Positions 23,891 through 36,500 of a stretch of DNA of 64,000 nucleotides are shown here, piece after piece. The notes beneath the pieces are model-generated. The model saw only the letters and a program-made list of their open reading frames with translations, was not told the origin of the DNA and did not search any database. The position numbers were made by a program, and so were the translations under genes. The DNA lies in NCBI GenBank assembly GCA_034401135.1, contig JAWZSP010000002.1, positions 3,348,001 to 3,412,000 of the forward strand, read 5' to 3'. Each line of letters starts with the position of its first letter. Position 1 is the stretch's first letter. This DNA comes from Volutella citrinella (lineage: Eukaryota; Ascomycota; Sordariomycetes; Hypocreales; Nectriaceae).

Positions 23891-26577
23891 CTTGTCGCCT
23901 GGGCGTATCGCCTACCGTCCGATGATGAACTTGAATAAGCGACGCTGGGTCTTGGGAGTTGTGGCAGAGAGGTTGAGGGTTACGGTCGCATGACCCGGCG
24001 AAGGAGAGTAGCTGGCGGTGGTGGATGTGTGACTGATGGGACGGCGGGCGGTTGAAGGAAAAATGCACGATCCGGGGCAGTGAAACACACACAACTGCGC
24101 ACGCACAAGGCACATTTGCACGCACACACGCACACACGCACGCACACAACGCACCAGCGAGCGCACACAACTTTCAGGCCTCCCCCGCTGGGCTACGGGC
24201 AGCCAATTCTGCGTTTTTGGCACATGCCGTTAGCCCACACTTGGGCACACAAACACCCACTCTCCCTTCCCCCAGCGCCCAAAGCAGCGGCGCTGGGGGG
24301 GCGGTCCGGACGGCTTTGGTGCACTGGACCTCTTCCAGTTGGCACTTGGCAGTGCCGGTGGCCCACGCTGCACGCCGGGCGGCGCTAAGATTTGCTACGT
24401 ATTTCCCATAATTATTTTGTGGCGGCCTTAGATTGTTTTGTTAGGGCTCGAGGTCCTTGGGCCGCCGGGCTGGGCTGCTAGCTGCGTCATGTACTTTTCG
24501 CGTATCCCACAGCAAGACCTCGGCTTGTGGGAGCTACGTGCTAGTAGCAACAGGGCCAGCGAGAGTGTGCTTAAGCGCTCTCAGTTACAATCGAGCTTAT
24601 ATGTGTCACTGCGATTGATTTACGGTATCGCAGCAAGGCGAAAGATGTGCTGCTAATTAGGGTTGATGCGCATTTGCAGCTTGGGCTTCTCTTGATTGAG
24701 TGCAAGCTACCAGCCGCTACCTGGATCTGTAAGGTCAGGTACTTTAGCTGGACCTATGGTAGCTGCCCAGAGCTTGGGAGCTGCCCCGCAATACAATGGA
24801 ATCCAATTGTCGCCGGGTCCGTCAGGGCTCCATTTGGCAGATGCTGGAAGATCCCACTGGCGCACATTCATCAATGGCAAAAGACTCGACTGCTCGTGTT
24901 TCGACTAATTAATCACTTACTACCACTAATTAGTACTGTAGTATCAGTACTATACCGGTTAAATTACAACTCGAGCCAGGGCTCCAGGAAGAGGGTAGAA
25001 TCGAGGAAAGCTGGACGAAAGAGCAGCCAACACACCCACCCAATTACTCCTAGCAGTACTGCCGCCCCGACCGACTTCCCAGACGCACGACAGCTGCTGC
25101 TAGTAGTGCTCACCTGCTTGCTGCCTTCGCATAAGGCCTCCCGCTCTGCATGCCGCCGCAATGTACTCTCCTCGCGTCATCTTCAGCGTCTGCTCGTGCC
25201 CTCGTTCCAGAAATTGTCCGACTCTGAGTGGTACAATGTACCTCCCGTAGCTACTGCTACAGCAAGGTACTACTATAGTAGAAACGACGAGAGCCTGGGC
25301 CATTCCCCCTCATCGCCCCTCAAACTCACACTAGCCGAGTAAAGCAACCGAACCCTCCTCCGCAAAAGGCAGCCCGGTCACGTCACAGATGCGTCGGGGC
25401 TCGGGGCCCTGCTCCTTCGCCGGCCGGTCACGGGTTATGTGCCACGGGAGCCTGTGTCCGCAGATGGAATTCCTAGAGTGTGCTTGGATATGATGCCTCT
25501 TAATTGCATACAGCTCCAACCCAATTGACGGTAGGTGACTGACTACCTTGGTGAATACATCGAAGCAGGGCTTGGAAGCGTTCCATCGATGACAGGCTGC
25601 ACGGCGGGGAAGCTGTATCTACCCTAGCCGACAAAGTTGCCACGAGGAAATGCCCTATACCAGACCCGGCGTGGCATTCATCAAACTGCCAGCCACCAAG
25701 ATGGCAATAACCGATGGCAAGACGTGTGCATGCTGCGAGACATGCCAATCCATTATCCTGCGCAAGAGCACCACATCTTCGCACAAGGACGTACACATTG
25801 GACGTACAGATGAGATTGCACCGCTCAACAAGCCTAAAATACCAAATGTCCAGTCGTCCAGTCCAGCGGCTCCCAGTACCTCGTGAAGCTTGACCACCCA
25901 CTCGCCTCGCTCCGTATTGTGGGCCCGCGCGGAACTTTCGGCCGGCGGGCGGCGCTTCTTCCGCCATTCTCGGTCTGAGCGGGTTCCGGTGTTGCTTCCA
26001 GGAAACCTCTTATACTGATCGGATTATCTCGCCCGGAAGCCTGGATAGAGCAACTGAGATGCAGCCCGAGAGAAGACGTCTCTCACAGCAGGCCATCTGT
26101 GGATTCCAGCGCCTTGCAAGGCAGGGTCGCTTCATCTGCTGTCAAGTTGAGATGCAAGATAATACTGTACCGTAGGAGAGCTGGGGGAGGGACGTCGACC
26201 GCTGCTCTGCCCATGGACTACCAACCAATCAGCCTCGAGGCCCAAACCACCAAGTTGTTGTAGTGTCGTCGGGAATTGACCGAAACATTGGCCTCTTCCC
26301 AGGGCTCGGACCACTGACTCGGCTTGAATATTGTGATATCATGCCATGGAGGATGCGTAATTGCAGACGGGCGATGGCCCTTCCCCAGATTATGACGGCC
26401 CCGTCGGAGGTACACGGGCCCGCTTCCCATCTTACCCCAGTTTATAATCACGGGGAAGGTGCGCAACATGGTAGGGAAGGTAGACCGCAGACCGCAGACC
26501 ACAGCAGTCTCGCAAATCTCCTCCCCACCTCCTCCATCTCCTTTCCCGCGTTTGATCTCTCCACCCGGCCGGTCAAA
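23891..26577. other. Divergent intergenic region, stm1 and zinc-cluster gene
   Basis: About 2.7 kb between two divergent start codons. Near stm1 it has CA/CG-rich repeats. The middle (24400-25330) is rich in short TAG/CTA words, including AGTACT twice within 20 bases near 24931-24952 and TAATTAA near 24906. A 231-codon plus-strand frame at 24647-25342 shows no domain. No gene supported. Confidence 0.5.
24119..24150. repeat. CA-rich imperfect microsatellite upstream of stm1
   Basis: An alternating (CA)n tract interrupted by CG steps lies about 230-260 bases upstream of the stm1 start, in its promoter or leader. Confidence 0.7.
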
Positions 26578-29081
26578 ATGTCCTCAGTTGAGGAAGACGC
26601 GTCTCGGGCACAGGCCCCAACACGGTCTCGCAAGCGAGCCGCCGTGGCTTGCTTGACCTGCAGAGCTCGAAAAGTCCGCTGCGATGTATCCAAAAGCGGT
26701 CGTCCGTGCACAAACTGTTCCCTCGATCGCGAATCTTGTGTCATCAAGGGAAGAGCTTCCAAGCCGTCGGTCCCACTTGACGCCCCAGTCTCTCTCGCTT
26801 CCGCTAATTTGATTCAAGCAACCAACGGGAACAACAACGAGAGCAACTATCGCAGAGCGCCAACAAGGCGTACCGCTCGGATTCCTTTGGCCTTGACCAA
26901 ATTCAAGAAACTCAGGCCCATCGCCCTTTGAGGGAGGGTACGATGCATTGCGCTCCTCCTTGCATCGCGAATGCTAATGCAACAGGCTCAGCTGTGAAAT
27001 ACAGCCAATCTACAGAACCGCACCAGCGGACCAGCTCATTGACCAATGGTCCCTGGACTTCTCTGTCAGCCAATGCCGAGACCGGTGTCATCTACTCTGT
27101 TTACCCATTCCTCCACATCAGCCGACTTCACAGTCTTGTCCCTCAAGATGTCAACTATCTGGAGCAGCAGGGCTGCTTGAGGGTCCCTGTGAGGTCACAC
27201 GTCGAGGAATTCATGCGCCAGTACTTCAAGCATGTTCACCCAATGCTCCCCTTGATGGATGAGGGCGAATTCTGGGCCGCATTCAACGATAACGCAGAGG
27301 ACGGCTTGGCAAAGAGCCGGATGTCGCTGCTTGTTCTCCAAGCCATGCTCTTCATATCTTGCAACTTCGTCTCCGACAGAACCATCAAGGCTCTGGGGTA
27401 TCCCAATATTCGCGCCGCTAGAGCATCACTCTATCGCCGAGTGAAGCTCTTGATCGATCTTGAGACGGAGCACTCGTCCATTGCCATCGCACAAGCGGCA
27501 TTGATGTTGACTCACTGGACTCCTTGTTCTACGCAAAAACATAGTTCCATGTGGCTAGCCATCGCCATAGAGCAGGCCAAGAATTCCGGAGCACATCGCT
27601 ATGCAGCTCAATCCCCCGAAATGGGTCGCATGAAGCCGAAACACAAGAACCTCCTCAAACGCTTATGGTGGTGTTGCGTTCTTCGGGACAGAAGCATCAG
27701 CTTACTCTTGAAACGCCCGATTCAGATTACGCGGGCCCATTTTGATTTGGAAGCCAATCCTGCCCTGGAAGCTTCGGATCTAATGGACGAGTTTGCGACA
27801 TCAAGCGTGTACACCATTGGTGTCAAAAAACGTCTTGCTGACATCTTGGCTCATCTAGTCAAGCTTTTGGTCACCTTGACTGATGTTTTGGTCCTTGCCT
27901 TTCCCCCTAATGACAGCCATGCTTCCGACAACAAATGGCACTTGAGGAGCGAAGAAGCTGCCACTAAATATGCCAACATCTTGAAGCAATGGTACAACAA
28001 CGCTCTGCTACGCTTCCCTGCGCAAGGGGATCTCTCCGCAGACTCTGAATCGTTTGAGCCCCTACGGGAATCCCAGGATAGTTCTATCGTCTTATACACG
28101 AACTTCATGTACATGTACTATTACTCAGCCTGGATTGTCATCTGCCATCACGAGTTGTTGCGACTTACGGCCTCGCGACATGATCCTGACTGCGGTCAGG
28201 AGCACATCCCCGACCCATCGAATCCCGACTACATTCGACGGGAGCTTCAAAATGCCACATCAGGCCTCACCACTTGCTTGAGGGATCTGGTTAGACGACA
28301 ACTGACCCGCTGGCTGCCACTTCAGGCACTCTCCTGCGTGGCAGTTCCCCTAATCTTGAATGTTCTCGACGTCAAACTCTTGGCCTCCCCAGAAGGCTCT
28401 GGCTATGAGCTGAACTCAACAGCAGCATACAAACGCCGGCAGCAACTTGACATCCTTACAGGAGTGCTGCGAGTATATTTACCTCAGTATGATTCGACTG
28501 ACTGGATACATGATGCAGTAAGCCACTCGGTTTCGCTCTTTGATAAGACCCGCGGGGTCAGTGCCCCAAGGAGTAGAGATTGGATGGACATCCTCGCCTC
28601 TCAACCGGCCCTGTACCTTCGCTGGATGTCAGCTCTGGATATCACCCTGGGCAAAGGTCGCCTCCCCAAGAGCGACGACTTTCCCATCTGTCTCCAAGAA
28701 GAACTCATGGTGGCTCTCACAGATGTGACCCGGCCAACATTACCAAATACATTTGGCCTTCCAGCCGAGCTACCCTGGCGAGTTCAGATAGACGACGGTC
28801 AACCTGACATCTTGTCCGCATTTCAGAATACAGAAGGTTTTGACTCGGTAAACATGGCTCGTCACAAAAGCCCAGATCTCGCGGACCAAACCGATATACA
28901 TGAACAGGCCCTTGCGGCAATCGATTATGACCTGGGACCTCTGACGCCAACCGGCTCCGGGGAGGGCAGGCAGGGCGAGTTTAATTTTGGAACGGAGGAT
29001 TCGAATAAAGATAAGATTGAATTTGAGGGAAGCATGTACCTATATGACACCTTGCCTGAAATGCTGCAGGGGTGCTTCTAG
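26578..29081 (+). CDS. Zn2Cys6 transcription factor, CTF1-like
   Basis: Fungal zinc-cluster regulator of 800 aa. Exons 26578-26765, 26819-26937 and 26986-29081. The zinc cluster is C25-x2-C28-x6-C35-x8-C44-x2-C47-x6-C54, preceded by basic RSRKR. Exon 2 encodes a Gln/Glu-rich linker (NQREQQREQLSQ) that could be a short coiled coil. Exon 3 carries the fungal-specific middle homology region. Its start, with NYLEQQGCLRVP, EEFMRQYFKHVHPMLPL and DEGEFW, is close to what I recall of cutinase transcription factors (CTF1) and relatives. Intron 2 (48 nt) has a clear GCTAATG branch. Intron 1 (53 nt) uses a weak GTCGGT donor, but it is the only choice that links the frames. The C-terminus is acidic (LYDTLPEMLQGCF), a possible activation segment. 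A role in lipid or cutin hydrolysis is inference from resemblance. Confidence 0.88.
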
Positions 29082-29298
29082 AATCACAATACCGAATACT
29101 ATGATGAAAAACCAGCAAGCTCGAATCCAGGCATAGTGAGCGTGTTTCACACTGTAACTCGGCACGAAAATGAGTGACCTTTGCTCTTTGCCGTGACGTT
29201 TTGCGTGGGCAAGTTGGGTAATGTGTGTTTTTGGGTGGGTGGGCGTCTGGATTCTTAGGGAAGTGGTAGAGACATACTCGGCATTCTTCGACTTTCAA

Positions 29299-30747
29299 TC
29301 ACCGTCCTGTAAAGAACCTTCTGAGCTCCGCTCCGACCTCCTTCATCCCGGCCCAACCGCCAGAACCGCCGGCTTGCTTTGACTCAGTCGTTGAAAGTAA
29401 TTCACCAGCGTCTCTGTTCTTAAGCTCTGCCTTCAGGCTCACGTAGGCATCTCTTGGTTCCGTCTCGTAGGGCACCGGCTGGGGTGAGCCTGCTGGGGTA
29501 GCTGGCATAGTGCCGGAAAGATATTGGTCCAAATACTCCGACGACATTGGAGGCGTTGGAGGGGAGGGTGGCGGCACAGTCCGTACCGCACGATGCAGCT
29601 CAGATGTAAGGTTGGATGGCAAGGGACTGGCTGCTCTGGGAGGGATCAGCGATTTGGGGTACGCATGTGTACTACCAGTTGTTGGTTGGTCGGCGTATTC
29701 TGGGGGTATCAGGTACGCGGAGGAGTTGTACGTCCCAGATTGTCGCCGCGATCGCCCAAGGCGCGATGACGGTCGTTTCAAGGGCTCCTCCTTGACCATG
29801 GCAAGGGCTTGGTAGCGACTCGCCATAGGGAGTTCGGTAAGGCAATCCTGTGAGGGGGTTTGAGGGCCAGGAGAGCCAACCCGCCCTGGTTGGGATAGAC
29901 CCGGGATGAGGTGAGGCTGTCGAGCCGCGGGTAGAACCTCTCGCAACGAAGAAGGCTCACGAACATCGTGGGGACCAGAGAGCGCACTCCGCAATGGTGA
30001 CGGGCTGTGGAGGCACATGTCGATGGCAGATGCCTGGCGTCGAGGTTCCAAGGTTGGGGCAAATGGCTTCTGCATGAAATTGGGAATAGGCTTCAACGGA
30101 TTCGGTTTGAATGATGGGCGGTTGATGGGGTCAAAGATGTCAACCCAGATGGCTGATCCGAAAGGAACGGGGCAGTCATTCGACGCATCGCCAAGGTGGA
30201 GGCTATCGCCAGCCCTTGTCTGTGACGCAGTGCCATCTTTCGGATTCTCCCCTCTTGTCGCTCGAGCAGCCTTTCCTTCTTTGGCCTCCCATCGTCGCCT
30301 CGTGAATCCCCCATCCAGCCGATCCACACGGCGTAGTCCCCTCTGCACGATCATGACCTCATTCTTAACGCCGTCCAACTCCATCTCGACCACGCACGCC
30401 GCACAAAGAGGCGTCTCTGAGACTTCTTTGCCCCACCCGTCTTGCTCGTTCCCATCGTCATCGCGAAACAGAGCCTGTACAGGCACGCCGCGGCACACAG
30501 CACGGCTGCCACAGAGGAGGCACCCGTAACAAGCCCGATGCCAGAAGCACCACCCAAGACTGACGCATTCTTCGCCTCGGAAGATCAGCTCGCCACATAC
30601 CTAACAAATGGAGAGGTCCAGGAGTGCATCGTGGCATTGTCGGCAGGCAAGCCGAGCCGAGCGGCCGACTACGTTGGGAGGTCCACGGGAGAGGTGGAAG
30701 CAGAAGGTGCAAGTGAACACGTTATTGGACTGGCTTGGAGGCGACAT
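29299..30747 (-). pseudogene. LIM-type zinc-finger protein with in-frame stop
   Basis: Start ATG at 30747, last stop at 29299: 483 codons in one frame, broken only by TAG at codon 49 (30603-30601). The N-terminus has paired zinc ligands: C13/C16 (CTFC), C35/C38 (CRQC), C48-*-V-C51, then WCFWHRACYGCLLC, a LIM-like arrangement. Related fungal proteins, as I remember them, have Trp (TGG) at the TAG position inside SICWVCGE. The rest is low-complexity Ser/Pro-rich sequence ending in ELRRFFTGR. A 72-nt intron ending exactly at this TAG (30672-30601, GTAGTC...GTTAG) would also keep the frame but would delete C35, C38 and C48. So this is a nonsense allele, a readthrough site, a base error or an unusual splice. 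If intact it would be a zinc-finger protein of unknown partner. It converges on the zinc-cluster gene, 217 bp away. Confidence 0.65.
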
Positions 30748-31337
30748 GATGCCAATCGGGAGGGGTCGAACATGTAGGTGGGGTGCAGGCCAAAGACAAG
30801 GCCGGAGTAGAAATGTATCGAGATATTCCAAGGATTACGTGGTATTGTATGAACATGAGTGTTGTGGAGATTGGGCCAAGGAGGTGCAGTCGGTAAAACT
30901 TCATTTACTCGCCCGAGGCAGGAGTAACCCGAAGCGCATGCAATGCATAGTACTTTCGTGTTTGCAAGAACAAATTCCATTCACTTGGTTTTAAAACAAC
31001 CTAAGGTGTTTTGCACATTAACGCCCCGAATCCGTTTTCCTGATGTCCCAAATCCCTGTTAAGGTCCGCCGCCTTGATGCAATGCAGGGCTTCCAGCCGG
31101 AAAAAAACAATCTCTAAACTCCAGCTGAAGAAGCCGCCCTTTCTTCATCTCTCATCCGCGTTCTAATTCTACAAGGAATCCATCGGCCTACCCAAAGGCT
31201 ATTGCTTCGAAGAGCCTCCCATACTTGATGAGCTAAGGGGTTAATAGGCGCAGTTCCTGATGGCGAGCCGTGAGTATCGTTAAACACATTTCGGTGTAGC
31301 AATACCCAAGATCATCGCCTTTCTCATCTGCGATAGG
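30748..31337. other. Intergenic region upstream of the LIM-type gene
   Basis: 590 bp holding the LIM-gene promoter and the 3' UTR of the next minus-strand gene. No gene or repeat seen. Confidence 0.5.
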
Positions 31338-33577
31338 CTATGCCCGGTTCTTGGGGCGTGCAAGCATGTTGAGCCGGCTCATGCTAAGGCCTCCACGCTT
31401 CTTGGTTGGGCTAGTGGACGCTGGAGCTCCGGGAGTCTGTCGTGGCACAGGAGGCTTCTTGGCGCTTCGCTTCGGGGTACTAGCCAGCGGTCGAGGAGCA
31501 AGAAGTTCTTGGCCCTCAGGAGCATTCTCGTTCTTCCGCTTCTTCGTTGCCCGCCCTCCGTCCACTGCTTCTGCTTCAGCTTCCTCCTCATCCCAAGTCG
31601 CTCGGTGCCGCTTCTTGTTGGACATGCCATGCGGAGCTCCAAACAAAAACTTGGCAGGCTGCGGCGCCTTGTTTTCCTTGTTGGGGTGAGTGCTGGGAGG
31701 TGGAACAGGGAAGCTGCCGGGCATTTCATCAGCAGGCTTGATAGACCCTCGTACGTGGCGAACACTAGACTGTCCACGCTCGCCTCCAAATCCGGATGGG
31801 GAAGCACCAGAGAAATTGATGGTGTGGTCGCTTCGGAAGGTGAAAGAGCCTGGTACCGAGGGGGGCCGAGCCTTGCCCTCACTTGCTGGGGGCTCAGGGA
31901 GAGGCCGGAAGCCAGAAAGATCAGGATAGACCACGTCTCCTGAGTTTGCGCCAGCAATGGTTTCGTCAAGTCCAGCAAATTGAGCGTCACCGCCCGCCTT
32001 GCGCCCAAATTTGAGCTTGGGTAGGGCCTTCTGAGGAGAGGGCGAGTTCTCTTCCGGATCAATGCGAGTCACCTCAGGGGTGAATGCCACGTGCTTCGTC
32101 AGCTTGCGACGTGGAGTGGTCAAGGGCAGTGGGGGAAGGGCCTTCTCTACGCGGGGTGGCACAGGGGTCTGCGAGGTGGCAGGCTGCGGGATGGCTGTTT
32201 GAACATTGCCAGAAGCCGTTCGGTGCCCGCGGAGGATGGACTTGACTCTCTCGAATCGGCCGGGACTAATAACCCGAGCGCGTGGTGTCGAAGTGGTGCT
32301 AGCACCGACGCTGGCAGTAGCCGTCGACTGAAGGCTCTGCATGCTGGGAGCCTTTGTCACGCGCTTGCCAAGGTCGGTCTTGGAAGGTGACGGGACGAGA
32401 GAAATCGTGGGTTTTCCTTGGGCAGCAGTGTGCGCCAGTGAAGCCTTGGTGGGACTGAGAAGACGAGCCAGGCTTCCACCTGGGGCCTGCAGCTTGCTCG
32501 GTCCAGCAGCAGTGGACTTTGGTCGAGGAATGGACGTACCATCTCGGGAGACAGGTCGAGCAGTGGAGGCGTCATCTTCCAGACGCTGCTTGACCCGCTT
32601 TGAAGCTGCGCGCTCCCTCTGCTCAGCATTGGGGAAAAGCAGCGGCTTCGAAACGGTAGGAAAGGGCGCCGTCTTCTTGGGCGATGGGGACTGTTGGTAT
32701 TCGTCCAGGTTCGCTCGCGACGACTTTCGCTTCAGGGCCGGCTTCATGCGAGGTGTGGCAGGCGTGGCATCAAGCTCCGCCTTGGACGGAGAGCGTTTGA
32801 GGCTGGACTTCATCTGGGATGTGGGGGTGGTGTCCAACTCAGCCTTGGATGGCGAGCGTTTCAGCTTCGACACAACAGGCGTGAAGCGCCCATTCTGCGC
32901 TCTCCAGGCCGACGCGTGGTTCTCAATGGAGTCCATCTTCTTGAATTCTGCCAGGTGAACCGCGCTATAGCGACCCGATTTGCCCTTGGGTTTGGCAATC
33001 TTGCGATCGTGCATTTCGTCCTCGGTCTCACGTTGGGCGACGAGGTCGGCCTTGATCTTTGCCGCCTGCTCTCGGAGCTCCTCCATCAATCGTTGGGCAT
33101 TGCTGCTGAGCTCCGCTTCACCGCCCTCGCGAGAGAAGCGGAAGGTGAAGGATGAGTTGGGGACAGCAATCTTGGAAGGCGTTTCCGGATGTCTGATTCC
33201 AGGGACAGCTTCGGCTGCCGAAGACGACTTGATATCCGTGAACCCCAATCTCAACGCCGATGAGGGCTGTCCGGTAGTCTGGTGTGTTTTACTAGGGTGC
33301 ATCTCATCGTGGGGAGGCTTGACGGCAGATGACGCCGGTGTCGATGGTCCTCGGTTTGGGGAGGGGCGGGCAGCATGGCGGTCAATCTTGGGAGTAACTT
33401 GAGGGTGCTCAGAATACTCGGAGACAGAGTCGAGTCCGGGGGTCGCCTTGGGCTAGATTGGCTGGGTCAGGCTACATCCGATGGAGAGATTGTTTTGTTG
33501 TTGTTGTTTTGATATCAACTCACCTTGGCCGCAGAAGCACTGGCCAGCCGCGCAGAGCGGCGGCGCGGGGTGAACAT
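31338..33577 (-). CDS. Basic Ser/Pro-rich presumed nuclear protein with tandem repeats
   Basis: 722 aa from exons 33577-33524 and 33452-31338; the 71-nt intron has a GTGAGT donor and a CTAG acceptor. Exon 1 encodes MFTPRRRSARLASASAAK, a basic start, and exon 2 continues PKATPGLDSVSEYSEHPQ. A predicted helix (about residues 130-190, SSNAQRLMEELREQAAKIKA) is followed by three tandem copies of a unit like LKRSPSKAELD. Many SP/TP sites (SPSPKK, SPGR, TPRRK) and basic runs (KKRHR, KKRKN) suggest a nuclear protein phosphorylated by cyclin-dependent or related kinases. FTFR and NFSGASPSGFGG resemble short nucleoporin-like elements but are too few to classify it. No enzyme domain is visible and I do not recognise the family. 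Confidence 0.82.
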
Positions 33578-36500
33578 GGTGAAGAGTGAGGTTAGTGGTC
33601 AATATGTCCGAAGCTGCTTGGGGAGCAATTTCAGCAAAAGAGGGTCGCGATCCTCGGGAGGGATGTCTTGGGCCTTGGTATGATGTCAAGTGGTCGAGTG
33701 GTTGACACCTCGCGTGTTGTCCGGCGGGGGTTTGTTTACTTTCGACGTGGCCCAAGCTCCAATCACAACAAAATACACTTTTCTCGGCTGTGGTTGGCCA
33801 GCCATGTGCACTCTGTACTGTGCGAAGGGTGCGTACAAACTATATGCACTATATTCTCACTGTGCGCTGCCACTTTCGTCACCGCCTCTCTCGCTACAGA
33901 AACGGGAAAATCTAGTGTCGGTATTGATTATCGGTCAACAGCTTCGCCAAAAAGCTCAAATTCTCACTATAATGATGGTGCGCAGGAATCAATTATATCG
34001 AGTAGGCCCGGCGCTATTACTACTGGCACGGCTAATTCGCTTAGCTTGTCTGTTGCCGTCCAAGGTCCCACATCGACGCCACTGGTTTTCATCTCATTGC
34101 TGCCGAGTCTTGGTTGCAGATAACTTGAAGGAATTAAGGTACTTTGTCAATAGGGAGATTGTATTCCAATGATCCAGCCTCCTGCGCGTGCCACAGTTCC
34201 ATCTCAGATTTATTTATTTGTTAATCACCAGAGCTCGGCTAGATAGTGGCTCATAGTTGGATTGTTGGATCAATCATAGCGCGTGCAAACCATGACAGTT
34301 TCTTGTTGAGCTGGTATAAACCACGTCAACATCACAAACCTTTGGTCTCGGCAGCGCGTCCATCGCCCGATCGCGTACACATTGCGAGACCCATCTGCGT
34401 GTCTATGAGGAGGCTCTATCATCTGACAACTAATATCACGTTGCTTACCCGCGATTAAAAAAAAGAGGCCTAGGGTAGCTCTACCATGGTTGGGATCGCG
34501 AAAGGTGAATATTGGGGAATGTCATGTGAGACTTCACCCCTGAATAAAGCCCTGGCCAGTTAAACACCCTTCTCCTGGGAAAACGAGAGCTCTCTGCACA
34601 TGAAATGCATGATGGCCGCTTTGCAGCCTCCACCTCCCTGTAATGGATTGCCGGTGGCATCTAAAATGGGGCACAAAGAACCACGAGGTCTGGTAGGAGG
34701 ATGTTACCAAACACGTGGCTTGCTGGATCAATTTGCTTGGTTTCATCCAGGACATGCCACAAACGGCCGCGGGAAGCGACGTAATCCTGGGATGTTATGT
34801 CTCCGGTAGGGCGTATTCTGGCCAGCCTGCCCTGACCTGCCGGGCGAGATCATCATCACCATGGTACGAGTTGGGCGGCAACTGTCACGAACCAGCCAAC
34901 AGAGCCTCTGAAAGCGAGGCGCCGGTCGGACCTTTAGCTGCGCACCGTAATTAGCCGATGATTCGGCTCGTGGATCTGATCACACATCATGACGGCAGCA
35001 TGGCCCCATGAACTGTTGCACGGTCGCAGAAAACACGGATGTGACGCTAGAAATTTTCCAGAAGAAAAGGACCCACTTGGTTACAGGGGCAGCCAACGGC
35101 GGAAGCTAAATACGACCAGGGATGGCACACAGGGCGTAGTGACCTACCTACTCAAGTTTCGCTTCAAACGGTGCCCTGACGATGGTGTTGGACTCTGGCA
35201 ACAAGCCACAACGGTGAGGTCAAGCAAGCGAGACAAGATGGCCGTAGTCAAGGATTTCAAATGCCGCAGCAAGGCAGCCGCGCGGATTTCACGATGGCCT
35301 CGTCTCGAGCTAGGGGTGTTTCGCGCAAATTAAAATCAGTCGGAGATGCTTCCTGAGTGGTTCCAGACCAACACGACTCGCTGGTTCATCCACTATCCGT
35401 CGTAGGGATATGCCAAGTGGATTGCCGTTGACGCCAATGAACAGCAGCCAGGGGTCTGTTGACAAGGCCTCTTCACCGACAGGGGAAGCCTTCCCTGGCT
35501 GTTTCGATCGGAACCAAGTGCCACGACGAAGCGGCATTATCATCACTCGCACGGCGCACCCTCTTCATGTTGCGCCATCCCTGAACCAAGTGGACTCACT
35601 GTTGCACTATAATGGCGATGTACAGTACGTATTAACAACTCGTCGACATGCTACCGCACCTTGTGAAATGAGCGGGTTTGAGTAGTGGTGGCCAGGTCTG
35701 AGCTGTGAGGCCTGACAGGTCAAGGCGTTGTGGAGGAATCGAGAATCCCATGAATCGGCCGCCGTCATCTGAGCCGCCTGATCACACCAGGCCCTCGCTT
35801 CGACCATGGAGAAGTAGTGGGAATATGGCGCAATTTGATTAGGCTTACGGGACCTGGGATTTCCCGACGTCTGACGGATCGGCGTGTATGCACTGGCAAT
35901 GTGCTTCCTGCGTACGGAGTAGTATGATGGAGCTCGTAGACATGAGAATGAACGCTGTGGTCTAGAAGGATGGAGTGATGGGATCTGGCTCTCACGTCCA
36001 TGGTCAAGAAGATGCCTTCCTTCTACCAAGACGAGGTGCCGATGACTGGCAGTTGGGGCTGGCGCATCCCCTCAGAGCTTCGATGGTGATATCTCTTGCA
36101 GAGTGACTGATTCCCATGATGCTGGGGCCCAGGGGGCTTCGGGCTTTTTTTGGTGACATCCTCTCACCAGTTGCGCCGACGGCCCGGGCGGAGGGTCAAA
36201 ATCCCAGGACGCATCTCAGATGAGGCTGGGTCGGCTGGTGTTCCAATGGCCCTGAAGGCAGTTAATTAATCAACATCGCGTCGAATGCTTCTCGAACAAC
36301 GGCTGCCTGCAGATGCCCAAGCGATTGGACCTCGCACTAACATGGGCATGGGGCTGAAGGGATCACGATCGCGGGACCAGGGTTCGGTCTCTTTCAGGCG
36401 GCTGGAGCCATTTGACAGGGTCAGGCGGGACGTTCCCGCTGACGGTGACGACAATAGCCGTTTCTCTGCATCCCTCTCGGCTGTTCAATTTCGCCAATGG

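Noticed and set aside
24647..25342. 231-codon plus-strand frame between stm1 and the zinc-cluster gene
   Set aside because: Sequence shows no domain or protein-like pattern, and the DNA is full of short CTA/TAG words.
30601..30672. 72-nt intron as the simple explanation for the stop in the LIM-type gene
   Set aside because: Not adopted as the main model because it would remove three zinc-ligand cysteines (C35, C38, C48) and lacks a good branch site; kept as an alternative.
31379..32062. 227-codon minus-strand frame overlapping the basic nuclear protein
   Set aside because: Same strand but another frame of the long exon; composition is not protein-like and the longer frame explains the region.
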